A DNA stretch of 64,000 nt from Sphingomonas sp. R-74633 (GCF_013416555.1 NZ_JACCFG010000001.1:1-64000); one strand, 5' to 3'. Shown: positions 23,350-32,209, numbered from the stretch's first letter. The notes: a model not told the origin generated them from the sequence alone. Translations and numbers: made by a program.

Positions 23350-24912
23350 ATGCAGTCCAGCTCGAACCCATCCGCGACGCCCTTGCGCGTCGTCATCGTC
23401 GGCGGTGGCACCGCGGGCTGGATGTGCGCGGCCGGCCTCACGCGGCTGCTCCCCAATACCGACTATGCGCTGACCCTGATCGAGTCCGACGAGATCGGCA
23501 CGGTCGGCGTCGGCGAGGCCACGCTGCCGCACATTCGCGAGTTCAACGCGATGCTCGGGCTCGACGAGACCGAGTTCATGGCCGCCACCCAGGGCAGCTT
23601 CAAGCTGGGCATCGAGTTCGTCGGCTGGGACAAGCCCGGCGGCCGCTATGTCCACCCCTTCGGCACGTTCGGCGAGCGCTGGGGCGGGCTCGACTTCCAG
23701 CACCACTGGCTGCGCGCCAAGGCTGCCGGCCAGGCCGTCGGCGACTGGTTCGACTATAGCTTCGCCGTGGCGATGTGCCGCGAAGGCGTGTTCGACCTGC
23801 CCAACGAAGACACGCGCTCGATCCGCTCGACCTTCTCCTACGCCTATCATTTCGACGCCGGGCTCTACGCCCAGTTCCTGCGCGGCTGGGCGACCCAGCG
23901 CGGCGTGCGGCGCGTCGAGGGCAAGATCGTCGATGTCGCGCGCAATCCCGAGAGCGGGCTGGTCGAAAGCGTCTCGCTCGAATCCGGCACTGCGATCGAG
24001 GGCGATCTGTTCATCGACTGCTCGGGTTTCCGCTCGCTGCTGCTCGGGGCAGCGATGGGCGTGGAATGGCAGGACTGGAGCGAATGGCTACCCTGCGACC
24101 GCGCAATGGCCGTGCCCTGCGCCAGCGTTTCCGGCATCACGCCCTTCACGCGCTCGACCGCCCAGACCGGCGGCTGGACCTGGCGCATCCCGCTCCAGCA
24201 CCGAACCGGCAATGGCTATGTCTTCTCGAGCGCCTTTTGCACCGAGGAGCAGGCGCGCGAGACTGTCCTCGGCGCGATCGACGGCGCCCCGCTCGCCGAT
24301 CCCCGCACGCTGCGCTTCCAGGCCGGCCGCCGCGAGCGCGGCTGGGAAGGCAATGTCGTCGCGATCGGGCTGTCCTCGGGCTTTCTCGAGCCGCTCGAAT
24401 CGACCAGCATCTTCCTGATCCAGGCCGCGGTGATGGATCTCGCCAACCTGATGCCGCTCCCGGGCGGCGCGCCGGATCCGCGCCTCGCCGCCGAGTTCAA
24501 CCGGCTCTACGCGATCCATTACGACCGCACCCGCGACTTCCTGGTGCTCCATTACACCGCCAATGCCCGCCACGGCGAACCGCTCTGGGACCATGTGCGC
24601 AACATGGCGCTGCCGGACAGCCTCGCCCACAAGATCGAGCTGTTCCGCTCGAGCGGCCGCGCGCCCGACTATACGCTCGGCCTGTTCTCGCGCGACAGCT
24701 GGCTGGCGGTGCTGATGGGGCAGGGGATTCTGCCCCAGGCCTATGATCGCCAGGCCGACCGCGCCCCGCTCGACGAAGTCACCGACCGCCTCGCCGATCT
24801 CAAGGAACGCATCGCCACCAACGCGGCGGCGCTGCCCGGGCATGCCGAGTTCATCGAGAGCTATTGCTCGGCAACCCGCCGCGGCGCCGACGACCAGGCG
24901 GTGTCGGCATGA
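23350..24912 (+). CDS. FAD-dependent halogenase-like protein (tryptophan halogenase family), receptor-associated
   Basis: It is a 520-aa member of the flavin-dependent tryptophan halogenase family. It keeps the FAD-binding motif VGGGTAGW (residues 17-24), a lysine in GSFKLGIEF (K85) at the place of the catalytic lysine, the WxWxIP motif as WTWRIP (276-281), and the FLEPLE segment (E347) corresponding to the catalytic glutamate region. On motif grounds it should be active. Members of this branch in Xanthomonas, Caulobacter and sphingomonads sit beside TonB receptors and not in antibiotic clusters; their natural substrate is not established. AGGGGG precedes the ATG, and it overlaps the next gene by ATGA. 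No partner flavin reductase is encoded nearby. Confidence 0.88.
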   Translation: MQSSSNPSATPLRVVIVGGGTAGWMCAAGLTRLLPNTDYALTLIESDEIGTVGVGEATLPHIREFNAMLGLDETEFMAATQGSFKLGIEFVGWDKPGGRYVHPFGTFGERWGGLDFQHHWLRAKAAGQAVGDWFDYSFAVAMCREGVFDLPNEDTRSIRSTFSYAYHFDAGLYAQFLRGWATQRGVRRVEGKIVDVARNPESGLVESVSLESGTAIEGDLFIDCSGFRSLLLGAAMGVEWQDWSEWLPCDRAMAVPCASVSGITPFTRSTAQTGGWTWRIPLQHRTGNGYVFSSAFCTEEQARETVLGAIDGAPLADPRTLRFQAGRRERGWEGNVVAIGLSSGFLEPLESTSIFLIQAAVMDLANLMPLPGGAPDPRLAAEFNRLYAIHYDRTRDFLVLHYTANARHGEPLWDHVRNMALPDSLAHKIELFRSSGRAPDYTLGLFSRDSWLAVLMGQGILPQAYDRQADRAPLDEVTDRLADLKERIATNAAALPGHAEFIESYCSATRRGADDQAVSA

Positions 24913-26363
24913 GCACCCCCTTCACCGTCGTCGTCGCCGGCCGTGACGCCCCGCTCTGGCTTACCGCCGCAGCTTTGGCCCGTGGGCTCGGCCCATCGGG
25001 CGTGAAGGTCGAGGCGGTCGAACTGCCCAGCGGCCTCGCCCCGGTCGATGTCTACGCCACCTTCCCGGCGCTCGAGGCGCTGCACAACCAGCTCCGCATC
25101 GACGAGGCCGCCTTGCTCCGCGCCACCGGCGCCAGCCTGACGCTCGGCCAGAACTTCACCGACCTTGCCGGCGCGCATCCGGCCTTTCTCCACGCCTATG
25201 GCTCCGCCGGCACCCAGATCGGCGGGCGCGACTTCTTTGCGCATTGGGTCAAGGCGCGCGCGTACGGACTCAACGTCCCGCTCGACGATTTCTCGCTCAC
25301 CGCCGCCGCCGCGCGCCAGGGCCGCCTCATGCTCCCTGACGAGGAGAACGAGATCTACGGCCGCTGCGACTATGGCTATCATCTGCCGGCGATCCCCTAT
25401 GCCCGCCTGCTGCGCGACGCGGCGATCCGCCACGGCGTGACCGTCCACACTGCCGATCGGGTCACCGCCGAGCGCGAAGGCGAGACGATCGTCGCGCTCG
25501 ATCTCGGCGAAGGGCGCCGCCTGACTGCCGACCTGTTCGTCGATACCGGTGGCATGCTGCTCGACAGCGCGAACTTCCTCAGCTGGCGCGCGCATTTCCC
25601 GGTGGACCGGGTCCTCGCCGCTATCGGCCCCGCTTTCCCCAACGTCCCCGTCTATGCCGAGAACCGCGCCGGCCCAACCGGCTGGACGGCGCTCCATCCC
25701 GGCCGCCCGGCGACCTACGTCGTCCACGCCTGGTCGAGCGCCGATGCCGGCGACGAGCAGGCATTGCTCGCTGCGACCGTCGCCAGCAGCCTCCCGCTCA
25801 CCGGCGCAATGGCCCGCACCGTCGCGCCCGGCCGGCCGGCGCAGCCCTGGACCGGCAATTGCGTCACGCTCGGCGCCAGCTTCGATCCTGTCCACGGCCT
25901 CGACCTGCTCGGCCTGCAGATAGGTCTGGTCCAGCTGCTTGCCAGCTTCCCGGCCACCACCAGCTTCGCCGCCGAGCGCGACGAATATAACCGCACCGCC
26001 CCGCAGGCGCTCGACCGCATCCGCGATTTCCAGTCCGCGCACTACGCGCTCGCCCGCTACGCAGGACCGTTCTGGGATGCCGCGCGCGAAGCCGGCGTCG
26101 CCCCCGATCTCGCCCACGCCATCGCGCTGTTCCGCGCCCGCGCCGAGCTGGTCCCGTTCGAAGAAGAGAATCTCCCGCCGGACAGCTGGCGCGCGCTGTT
26201 CCTCGGCCATGGCCTGGAACCCGAAAGCTGGCCGCCGGCGATTGACCGCGTGCCGCCCGACGAAGTGAAGGCACAGTTCCGCCGGATGCTCGGCTTCGTC
26301 CGCGAGCAGGTGCTCCGCCAGCCCACGCAGGACGCCTGGCTGGCCGGGCTCGCCCATGGCTGA
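24909..26363 (+). CDS. Degenerate halogenase-like protein, probably catalytically inactive
   Basis: It is 484 aa and aligns by eye along its length with the preceding halogenase: VVVAGRDAPLWLTA replaces the GGGTAGW nucleotide motif, the region of the catalytic lysine reads TLGQNFTD, WTWRIP is replaced by WTALHPG, and FLEPLEST by FDPVHGLD. The shared fold remains visible in segments such as ARLLRDAAIRHGV, ADLFVDTGG, EYNRTAPQALDRIRDFQSAHY and PDSWRALFLGHG. It therefore looks like a paralogue that kept the fold but lost FAD binding and chemistry, perhaps a partner or substrate adaptor. The ATG at 24909 overlaps the upstream stop, which implies translational coupling and possibly a complex. Confidence 0.82.
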   Translation: MSTPFTVVVAGRDAPLWLTAAALARGLGPSGVKVEAVELPSGLAPVDVYATFPALEALHNQLRIDEAALLRATGASLTLGQNFTDLAGAHPAFLHAYGSAGTQIGGRDFFAHWVKARAYGLNVPLDDFSLTAAAARQGRLMLPDEENEIYGRCDYGYHLPAIPYARLLRDAAIRHGVTVHTADRVTAEREGETIVALDLGEGRRLTADLFVDTGGMLLDSANFLSWRAHFPVDRVLAAIGPAFPNVPVYAENRAGPTGWTALHPGRPATYVVHAWSSADAGDEQALLAATVASSLPLTGAMARTVAPGRPAQPWTGNCVTLGASFDPVHGLDLLGLQIGLVQLLASFPATTSFAAERDEYNRTAPQALDRIRDFQSAHYALARYAGPFWDAAREAGVAPDLAHAIALFRARAELVPFEEENLPPDSWRALFLGHGLEPESWPPAIDRVPPDEVKAQFRRMLGFVREQVLRQPTQDAWLAGLAHG

Positions 26364-27390
26364 GCCTCTGCGCCGCACCGATACGCCCGAGCCGAGCCTG
26401 CTCGACGCCCTGCCGCGCGTCTCCGCGCGCGCCGCGCCGCCGCCCGCTGATCTCGCCGGCCTGATCGCCGCCGGCGTGCCCGTCGTCCTCAAGGGCCTGT
26501 TCGAGCATTGGCCCGCGCTCGCCGCCGGCCGGGCAGGGGAACTTCCCACCTATCTCAAGGGCATGGATCGCGGCGCACCGGTGCCGGTGATGGAAGCGCC
26601 CGCGCGCACCCAGGGCAAGTTCGGCTATGGCGCGGACCTGCGCGAGTTCAACTTCACTCGCCGCAGCGCCCGCCTCAGCGACGCGCTCGACCGCATCCTG
26701 CGCCTCGCCGGCGAAGAAAACGCGCCGTATGTCGCCGTCCAGATGCTGCCGCTCGCAGCGCAGATGCCCGATTTCGTCGCGCAGAACCCGATGCCGCTGC
26801 TGCCTGCCGAGGTCGCCCCGCGCCTCTGGGTCGGCGGCCCGGTCCATACGCGCACGCATAACGACCGCGACCATAACCTCGCCTGCGTCCTCGCCGGGCG
26901 CCGCCGCTTCCTGCTGTTCCCGCCCGATCAGGTCGCGAACCTCTATGTCGGCCCGCTCGACAATCCGCCACCGCTGTCGCTGGTCGATCCCGAGGCGCCC
27001 GACCTGAGCCGCTTCCCGCGCTTCGCCGATGCGCTGGCCACGGCGCGCATTGCCTTTCTCGATCCCGGCGATGCGCTCTTCATCCCGCGCAGCTGGTGGC
27101 ATCACGTCAGCTCGCTCGGGCCGTTCAACGCGATGGTCAATTATTGGTGGGGCGACGATGCGATCGGCGTCGAGCAACCCAACGACGTCTTCCTCGCCGC
27201 TTTGCTCGCCTACAAGCAACTGCCGCCGCACGAGCGCGCGTACTGGCGCGCGATGTTCGAAACCCATGTCTTCGCCGAGGACGGCGCGGCGCATATCCCG
27301 CCGTCGCAGCGCGGCGCGCTGGGCGACCTGCGCGCGACCGAGCGCGCTGCGCTGCGCCAGCGCCTGCGCGCCGCATTCCTCAAGCCATGA
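26356..27390 (+). CDS. Cupin-like (JmjC/cupin_8) protein, putative 2-oxoglutarate oxygenase
   Basis: It is a 344-aa protein of the cupin-8/JmjC-like type. The iron-binding set is visible: H168 and D170 in THNDRDHN and a distal histidine in PRSWWHH (249 or 250), with the flanking family phrases GRRRFLLFPPDQ, NLYVGPLDNPP, DPGDALFIP and AMVNYWW. Family members hydroxylate protein side chains or act on small molecules using Fe(II) and 2-oxoglutarate. It overlaps the degenerate halogenase gene by 8 bp. The same gene type recurs next to receptor-linked halogenases in sphingomonads (recalled, not checked). The substrate is unknown. Confidence 0.85.
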   Translation: MAEPLRRTDTPEPSLLDALPRVSARAAPPPADLAGLIAAGVPVVLKGLFEHWPALAAGRAGELPTYLKGMDRGAPVPVMEAPARTQGKFGYGADLREFNFTRRSARLSDALDRILRLAGEENAPYVAVQMLPLAAQMPDFVAQNPMPLLPAEVAPRLWVGGPVHTRTHNDRDHNLACVLAGRRRFLLFPPDQVANLYVGPLDNPPPLSLVDPEAPDLSRFPRFADALATARIAFLDPGDALFIPRSWWHHVSSLGPFNAMVNYWWGDDAIGVEQPNDVFLAALLAYKQLPPHERAYWRAMFETHVFAEDGAAHIPPSQRGALGDLRATERAALRQRLRAAFLKP

Positions 27391-27413
27391 TCTCCCCACA
27401 GGAAAGAAACCGG

Positions 27414-29429
27414 ATGACTGTTCGTACCCTCGTTACGCTCCTCGCACTCGCGCTTCCCGGCACCGCCCTTGCGGGGGAATGCGCCCAGTCGCCGGGCAAG
27501 GTGCTCGAAGTCTGCGTGTCGGTCGAAGGCGGGCAGGCGCGCTACGAAGTGAAGCGCGGCGATCAGGTGGTGATCGCACCCTCCAATCTTGGCCTCAGCT
27601 TCGCCGGGGAACCCCAGGCGCGCTACACCGCGATCACCGACGTTCGCCGTTCTGCCTCGGACACCAGCTGGGAGCAGCCCTGGGGCGAGCAGCGCCTGAT
27701 CCGCGACAACCACAACGAGCTCACGGTCACGGTCGCCGGCGACACCGCGCTCAACAAGGCGATGCAGGTCACCTTCCGCATCTTCGATGACGGCGTGGGC
27801 TTCCGCTATACCTATGCCGGCGTCCCCGCGGGCCAGCAGGTCGGCGTCACGGCCGACCGCACGCAGTTCAGGACCAAGGGCACCTATCAGGCCTGGTGGT
27901 ATCAGGGCCTCGGCCAGGAGCGCGACGAGTATCTCTACACCCAGACCGATGCGCGCCGGATCACGCTCGCGGAAACGCCGCTGACGCTCAAGGGCGACAA
28001 CGGCCTCTATCTCTCCTTCCACGAAGCGGCTTTGGTCGATTTTCCGAGCATGCTGCTCCAGGGCGACGGCGCGGGCAGCCTCACTGCCTGGCTGATGCCG
28101 TGGCCCGACGGCGTCGGCGCGAAGAAGACCGGCCCGTTCTCCACCCCGTGGCGCACCGTGCTGATCGGCACCACGCCCGGCGCGCTGGCGGACAGCCGGA
28201 TCGAGCTCAACCTCAACGAGCCGAGCAGGCTCCCCGACATCCAGAGCTGGTTCAAGCCCGGCAAATATGTCGGCGTGTGGTGGGAGATGCACCTCAACAA
28301 GACCACTTGGGGCGGCGGCCCGACCCACGGCGCCAACAATGCCAATGTGAAGCGCTACATCGATTTCGCCGCGAAATATGGGTTCGACGGCGTGCTCGTC
28401 GAAGGCTGGAACCAGGGCTGGGATGGCGAGTGGATCGAGAATGGCGACAAGTTCAGCTTCACCAAATCCTATCCCGATTTCGACCTGCCGATGCTCTCGG
28501 CCTATGCCAAGTCGAAGGGCGTCCACTTGATCGGACATCACGAGACCGCCGGCGCGGTGGTCAATTACGAGAACCAGCTCGACGACGCGCTCGATCTTTA
28601 CGCGAAGGTCGGCGTGCCGGCAGTGAAGACCGGCTATGTCCGCCACTCAGGCGACATCCTCGATCGCGAGGGCGGCAAGGAGTGGTTCGCCGGCCAGTTC
28701 ATGGTCCAGCATCATTTGAAGGTCATCGAGGCGGCAGCCAAGCGCCACATCACGATGGATACGCATGAGCCGGTCAAGGACACGGGCCTGCGCCGCACCT
28801 GGCCCAATTGGGTGAGCCGCGAAGGCGCGCGCGGGCAGGAGTTCAACGCCTGGGGCCGCCCGACCAACCCGCCCGAGCACCTCACGATCATCCCCTTCAC
28901 CCGCCTGCTCGGCGGGCCGATGGACTTCACGCCCGGCATCTTCGACCTCGAGCATGGCAAGACGCTGCTCAGCGAGCGCAACCAGTCGACGCTCGCCGCG
29001 CAGCTCGCCGAATATGTCGTGCTCTATTCGCCGATCCACATGGCGGCCGACTTGCCCGAGAATTACGAGAAGCATCTCGACGCCTTCCAGTTCATCCTCG
29101 ACGTGCCGACCGACTGGGAGACGACCAGGACGCTGGCCTCGGAGATCGGCGACTATGTCGTGGTCGCCCGCCAGCCGCGTGGCGGCGGCGACTGGTATCT
29201 CGGCGCAATCACCGACGAGATGGCGCGCAAGCTGCCGGTGAAGCTCGACTTCCTCGCGCCCGGCAAGCGCTACGAAGCGCAGATCTACCGCGACAGCGCC
29301 GATGCCGATTACGTCAAGAACCCGGTCGCCTACACGATCGATAAGCGCGTGGTGACCAGTGCCGACGCACTCACCCTCGATCTGGCGCCGGGCGGCGGCC
29401 AGGCGATCCGTTTCAAGCTGTTGAAGTAG
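27414..29429 (+). CDS. GH97 family alpha-glucosidase (SusB-like, inverting type)
   Basis: It is 671 aa with a signal peptide (MTVRTLVTLLALALPGTALA, cleavage before GE), so periplasmic. Glycoside hydrolase family 97 is shown by the N-terminal beta-sandwich region (TAITDVRRSASDTSWEQPWG), the central barrel (KYGFDGVLVEGWNQGWDG) and the C-terminal domain. The sequence VKTGYV at 404-409 has Gly where retaining GH97 enzymes carry an Asp nucleophile. The glutamates E452 (HEPV), E470 and E476 have the spacing of SusB E508, E526 and E532. Both point to the inverting alpha-glucosidase branch. The ATG at 27414 has AGGAAAG 7 nt upstream; an ATG at 27387 is in frame but lacks the signal-peptide start. Confidence 0.93.
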   Translation: MTVRTLVTLLALALPGTALAGECAQSPGKVLEVCVSVEGGQARYEVKRGDQVVIAPSNLGLSFAGEPQARYTAITDVRRSASDTSWEQPWGEQRLIRDNHNELTVTVAGDTALNKAMQVTFRIFDDGVGFRYTYAGVPAGQQVGVTADRTQFRTKGTYQAWWYQGLGQERDEYLYTQTDARRITLAETPLTLKGDNGLYLSFHEAALVDFPSMLLQGDGAGSLTAWLMPWPDGVGAKKTGPFSTPWRTVLIGTTPGALADSRIELNLNEPSRLPDIQSWFKPGKYVGVWWEMHLNKTTWGGGPTHGANNANVKRYIDFAAKYGFDGVLVEGWNQGWDGEWIENGDKFSFTKSYPDFDLPMLSAYAKSKGVHLIGHHETAGAVVNYENQLDDALDLYAKVGVPAVKTGYVRHSGDILDREGGKEWFAGQFMVQHHLKVIEAAAKRHITMDTHEPVKDTGLRRTWPNWVSREGARGQEFNAWGRPTNPPEHLTIIPFTRLLGGPMDFTPGIFDLEHGKTLLSERNQSTLAAQLAEYVVLYSPIHMAADLPENYEKHLDAFQFILDVPTDWETTRTLASEIGDYVVVARQPRGGGDWYLGAITDEMARKLPVKLDFLAPGKRYEAQIYRDSADADYVKNPVAYTIDKRVVTSADALTLDLAPGGGQAIRFKLLK

Positions 29430-29440
29430 CTACTCTTTCT

Positions 29441-29521
29441 CGTCATCCCCGCGCAGGCGGGGATCCAGAGTGACGGGCGGTCCGTTTCTGGCTCTGGATC
29501 CCCGCCTGCGCGGGGATGACG
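29441..29521. repeat. REP-like element: perfect 30-bp inverted repeat (type CGTCATCCC)
   Basis: The 30 bases at 29441-29470 are an exact reverse complement of 29492-29521, with a 21-bp spacer. Each arm is itself partly palindromic (CCCCGCGCAGGCGGGG). It lies 11 bp after the GH97 stop and before pgsA. The start CGTCATCCC recurs at 42008 and near 51717. It can also serve as a transcript-end hairpin. Confidence 0.85.
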
Positions 29522-29552
29522 GAAGGATATTTGCAGTGATAAAGCTCGGGTC

Positions 29553-30107
29553 ATGCTGACGCTGCCCAACATCCTCACCCTCTCCCGCATCATCACCGTG
29601 CCGCTGCTCGCGGCGTTCCTCTGGTGGCCGGAATGGCGGCTGGGCTACGGCATCGCTTTCGCGATCTACTGCCTGATGGGCATCACCGACTATTTCGACG
29701 GCTATCTCGCCCGTGCGCAGGGCACCGTGTCGAAGCTCGGCGTGTTCCTCGATCCGATCGCCGACAAGATTATGATCGCCGCGGTGCTGCTGATCCTCGC
29801 CGGGCGTCACGTCATCACCGACCTGCATTTGATCCCCGCGCTGGTGATCCTGGTGCGCGAGATCGCGGTGTCGGGCCTGCGCGAGTTCCTTGGCGGTATC
29901 CAGGTCTCGCTTCCCGTCTCGCGCCTCGCCAAGTGGAAGACGACGCTCCAGCTGATCGCGCTGGGCGGACTGATCCTCGCCGGCGCGCTCCCCGATTTCC
30001 TCTGGCTCTGGCAGGCGGCATTGCTCGCCTTCTGGATCGCCGCTGCGCTCACGCTGATCACCGGCTGGGACTATCTCCGCGTCGGCCTGCGCCACATGGA
30101 TACTTGA
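29553..30107 (+). CDS. pgsA: CDP-diacylglycerol--glycerol-3-phosphate 3-phosphatidyltransferase
   Basis: It makes phosphatidylglycerophosphate from CDP-diacylglycerol and glycerol-3-phosphate at the inner membrane. The CDP-alcohol phosphotransferase signature DG-x2-AR-x8-G-x3-D-x3-D is complete: DGYLARAQGT, then GVFLDPIADK. At 184 aa with about five membrane segments and the typical start MLTLPNILTLSR it matches the family. Its stop overlaps the moaD start by one base. Confidence 0.95.
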   Translation: MLTLPNILTLSRIITVPLLAAFLWWPEWRLGYGIAFAIYCLMGITDYFDGYLARAQGTVSKLGVFLDPIADKIMIAAVLLILAGRHVITDLHLIPALVILVREIAVSGLREFLGGIQVSLPVSRLAKWKTTLQLIALGGLILAGALPDFLWLWQAALLAFWIAAALTLITGWDYLRVGLRHMDT

Positions 30108-30358
30108 TGGACCTGCTCTACTTCGCCTGGGTCCGTGAGGCTGTCGGGACAGGGCAGGAGCGCGTCGACCCGCCCGAAGCGGTCACTACTGTCGCCGAGC
30201 TGATCGACTGGCTGGCACAGCAAAGCCCCGGTCACGCCGCCGCCTTTGCCGAGCCTGCGAAGCTGCGCGCCGCGATCGACCAGCGTTTCGTTTCGCTCGA
30301 CACGCCCCTGGGCGCCGCAAAGGAAGTCGCGCTCTTCCCCCCGGTGACCGGCGGATGA
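30107..30358 (+). CDS. moaD: Molybdopterin synthase small subunit
   Basis: It is an 83-aa ubiquitin-fold sulfur carrier that starts MDLLYFAWVREAVG and ends in the required C-terminal Gly-Gly (FPPVTGG), which is thiocarboxylated to supply sulfur for molybdopterin. The ATG overlaps the pgsA stop and its own stop overlaps the moaE start (ATGA), giving a coupled pgsA-moaD-moaE unit. Confidence 0.93.
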   Translation: MDLLYFAWVREAVGTGQERVDPPEAVTTVAELIDWLAQQSPGHAAAFAEPAKLRAAIDQRFVSLDTPLGAAKEVALFPPVTGG

Positions 30359-30795
30359 TTCGCGTCTCGATCGACTCCGCGCCGATCGAGCTCGCCGTGG
30401 AACTGTCGGCACTCGAGGAACGCGGCGCCGGCGGGGTGGCGAGCTTCACCGGCGTGGTCCGCGGCGGCGACGGCATCACCGCGCTCGAGTTGGAGCATTA
30501 TCCCGGCATGACCGAGGATGCGCTGTGCACGCTCGCCGAGGCGGCGATGGACCGCTGGAACCTGCTCGGCGTGACGATCCTTCACCGCATCGGCCGGATG
30601 GAAGTTGGCGAGCGCATCGTCTTCATCGGCACCGCCGCCGCGCACCGCCGCGAGGCGCTCGACGCGTGTGCGTACCTGATCGACCGGCTCAAGACCGACG
30701 CGCCCTTCTGGAAGCGCGAATGGCGGGGGCAGGAAACCAGCTGGGTCGAGCCTCGCGCAAGCGATGCGCAAGCCGCGACGCGCTGGGAAAGCTGA
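30355..30795 (+). CDS. moaE: Molybdopterin synthase catalytic subunit
   Basis: It is a 146-aa protein matching MoaE throughout: GGVASFTGVVRGGDG, LELEHYPGMTE, LHRIGRMEVGERIV, the conserved lysine regions RLKTDAPFWKRE, and the C-terminal WVEP. With MoaD it converts precursor Z (cPMP) to molybdopterin in the cytoplasm. Other moa genes are not in this window. Confidence 0.95.
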   Translation: MIRVSIDSAPIELAVELSALEERGAGGVASFTGVVRGGDGITALELEHYPGMTEDALCTLAEAAMDRWNLLGVTILHRIGRMEVGERIVFIGTAAAHRREALDACAYLIDRLKTDAPFWKREWRGQETSWVEPRASDAQAATRWES

Positions 30796-30803
30796 GAAGG
30801 GCG

Positions 30804-31295
30804 ATGATGAGCAGACACGCACCCCTTGCTCGATCGTCGGGCGCCTGCCTGGCTGCCGTCCTGCTTCTCGGGGCCGCGGCCGGCTGCACCGGGATCGGTC
30901 CGCACCCCTCGCAAGAAGAGCTGAAGCGCGCCTGCGACGCCCTGCCGTCGATTTATGCGCGCCGCGCCGATCTGAAGGGCATTCTCCGCCCCGACGAAAA
31001 GGAATTCCGCATCCTGCACGGCGAGGCGTTCACCGTGCAAAGGAAGCTTCCGCAGCGTGTGGGCCACGCGCTGGTCGAGCGCGTGTCCGACAAGACCAAG
31101 GTCGGCCGCTGGGAATATGACCGGCAGATCGATCGCTACTATTTCTACGATCCCGATAGCGACAGGCACGCCAAGAATCCGCCATCGACGAATATCGGCA
31201 ACACCGAGAATCTGTTCTTCCACTATCGGAGCATCAGCGCGAGGCTCGCCATATCCTGCTGGGAATATTTCCCGGTGCGGGTGATCGTGGAATAG
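30804..31295 (+). CDS. Hypothetical lipoprotein, 163 aa
   Basis: It starts MMSRHAPLARSSGACLAA and carries a lipobox in LLLGAAAGCTG. The mature part has an unusually aromatic segment (YDRQIDRYYFYDPDSDRH) and one late cysteine (ISCWEYFP). No domain was recognised. It follows moaE by 8 bp with GAGAAGGG upstream, so it may be co-transcribed, and is convergent with oxyR. It is probably an anchored envelope protein. Confidence 0.7.
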   Translation: MMSRHAPLARSSGACLAAVLLLGAAAGCTGIGPHPSQEELKRACDALPSIYARRADLKGILRPDEKEFRILHGEAFTVQRKLPQRVGHALVERVSDKTKVGRWEYDRQIDRYYFYDPDSDRHAKNPPSTNIGNTENLFFHYRSISARLAISCWEYFPVRVIVE

Positions 31296-31303
31296 GCGGC
31301 CGT

Positions 31304-32209
31304 TCAGGGCCGCGCCTCCGCCAGCACATCCGCCAGCAGCCGGAAGTCCCGCTCCCGGGGCGAAGCCTTGCGCCACACCAAAGCGATCCGCCGCAGTGCA
31401 TTTTCCGCATCCAGCGGCCGCGCAGTGACCTGGGTGTGGTCAAGGATCCCCGCATCCACCGCCATCTCGGGCAGCATCGTCACGCCCAGCCCGTTATCGA
31501 CCATCTGCACCATCGTGTGCAGCGAGGTGCCCATCATCGTCGCCTCGGCGCGCAGCTCGGGCCGGTTGCAGGCGGCCAGCGCATGTTCCTTCAGGCAATG
31601 CCCGTCCTCGAGCATCAGCAGCCGTGTCTCGTCGATCTCCGCCGGACGGATCGAGGCGGTGGGGTCCATCTCGCCCTCCCGGAACGCGACGAACAGCCGG
31701 TCGTCGAACAGCGCCGCCGTCTCGACATCGCCGCAGGCATAAGGAAGGGCGAGCAGCACGCAGTCGGTCCGGCCATGGTGGAGCCCCTCGCACGCCTGGC
31801 TGCTGGTCTCCTCGCGCAGATAGAGCTTCAGGTCGGGATAGTCGCGGCGCAGCTTGGGCAGGATGCGCGGCAGCAGGAAGGGCGCGATCGTCGGGATCAC
31901 GCTCATCCGCATCTCGCCCGAAAGCGGCCGCCCGGCGGCACGCGCCAGGTCGCCCAGCTCATCCGCCTCGCGCAGCACGCGCCGCGCCTTGTCGACGATG
32001 CGCTCGCCCAACGGCGTGAAGCGCACCACCCGCCGTGTCCGCTCGACCAGCACCACGCCGATCAGCGTCTCCAGCTCGCGAATGCCCGCCGACAGCGTCG
32101 ACTGCGTGACATAGCAGCTCTCCGCCGCCCGGCCGAAATGGCCATGGTCCTTGAGCGCCGCGAGATATTGGAGCTGCTTGAGCGTCGGGAGATAGGTGGT
32201 CTGCGCCAT
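31304..32209 (-). CDS. oxyR: LysR-family peroxide sensor OxyR
   Basis: It is 301 aa with a LysR helix-turn-helix at the N-terminus (LKQLQYLAALKDHGHFGRAA, then CYVTQSTLSAGIRELE). The effector domain carries the OxyR redox motif: LMLEDGHCLKEHALAACNRP holds two cysteines nine residues apart, the positions of E. coli C199 and C208 that form the peroxide-sensing disulfide. It sits downstream of ahpC and ahpF on the same strand, with one small gene between, so it is the likely activator of that pair. Confidence 0.92.
   Translation of the reverse strand: MAQTTYLPTLKQLQYLAALKDHGHFGRAAESCYVTQSTLSAGIRELETLIGVVLVERTRRVVRFTPLGERIVDKARRVLREADELGDLARAAGRPLSGEMRMSVIPTIAPFLLPRILPKLRRDYPDLKLYLREETSSQACEGLHHGRTDCVLLALPYACGDVETAALFDDRLFVAFREGEMDPTASIRPAEIDETRLLMLEDGHCLKEHALAACNRPELRAEATMMGTSLHTMVQMVDNGLGVTMLPEMAVDAGILDHTQVTARPLDAENALRRIALVWRKASPRERDFRLLADVLAEARP

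Noticed and set aside
23350..26363. Halogenase genes as part of an antibiotic biosynthetic cluster
   Set aside because: No NRPS, PKS, tryptophan-modifying or resistance genes are near; the context is a sugar-uptake receptor operon.
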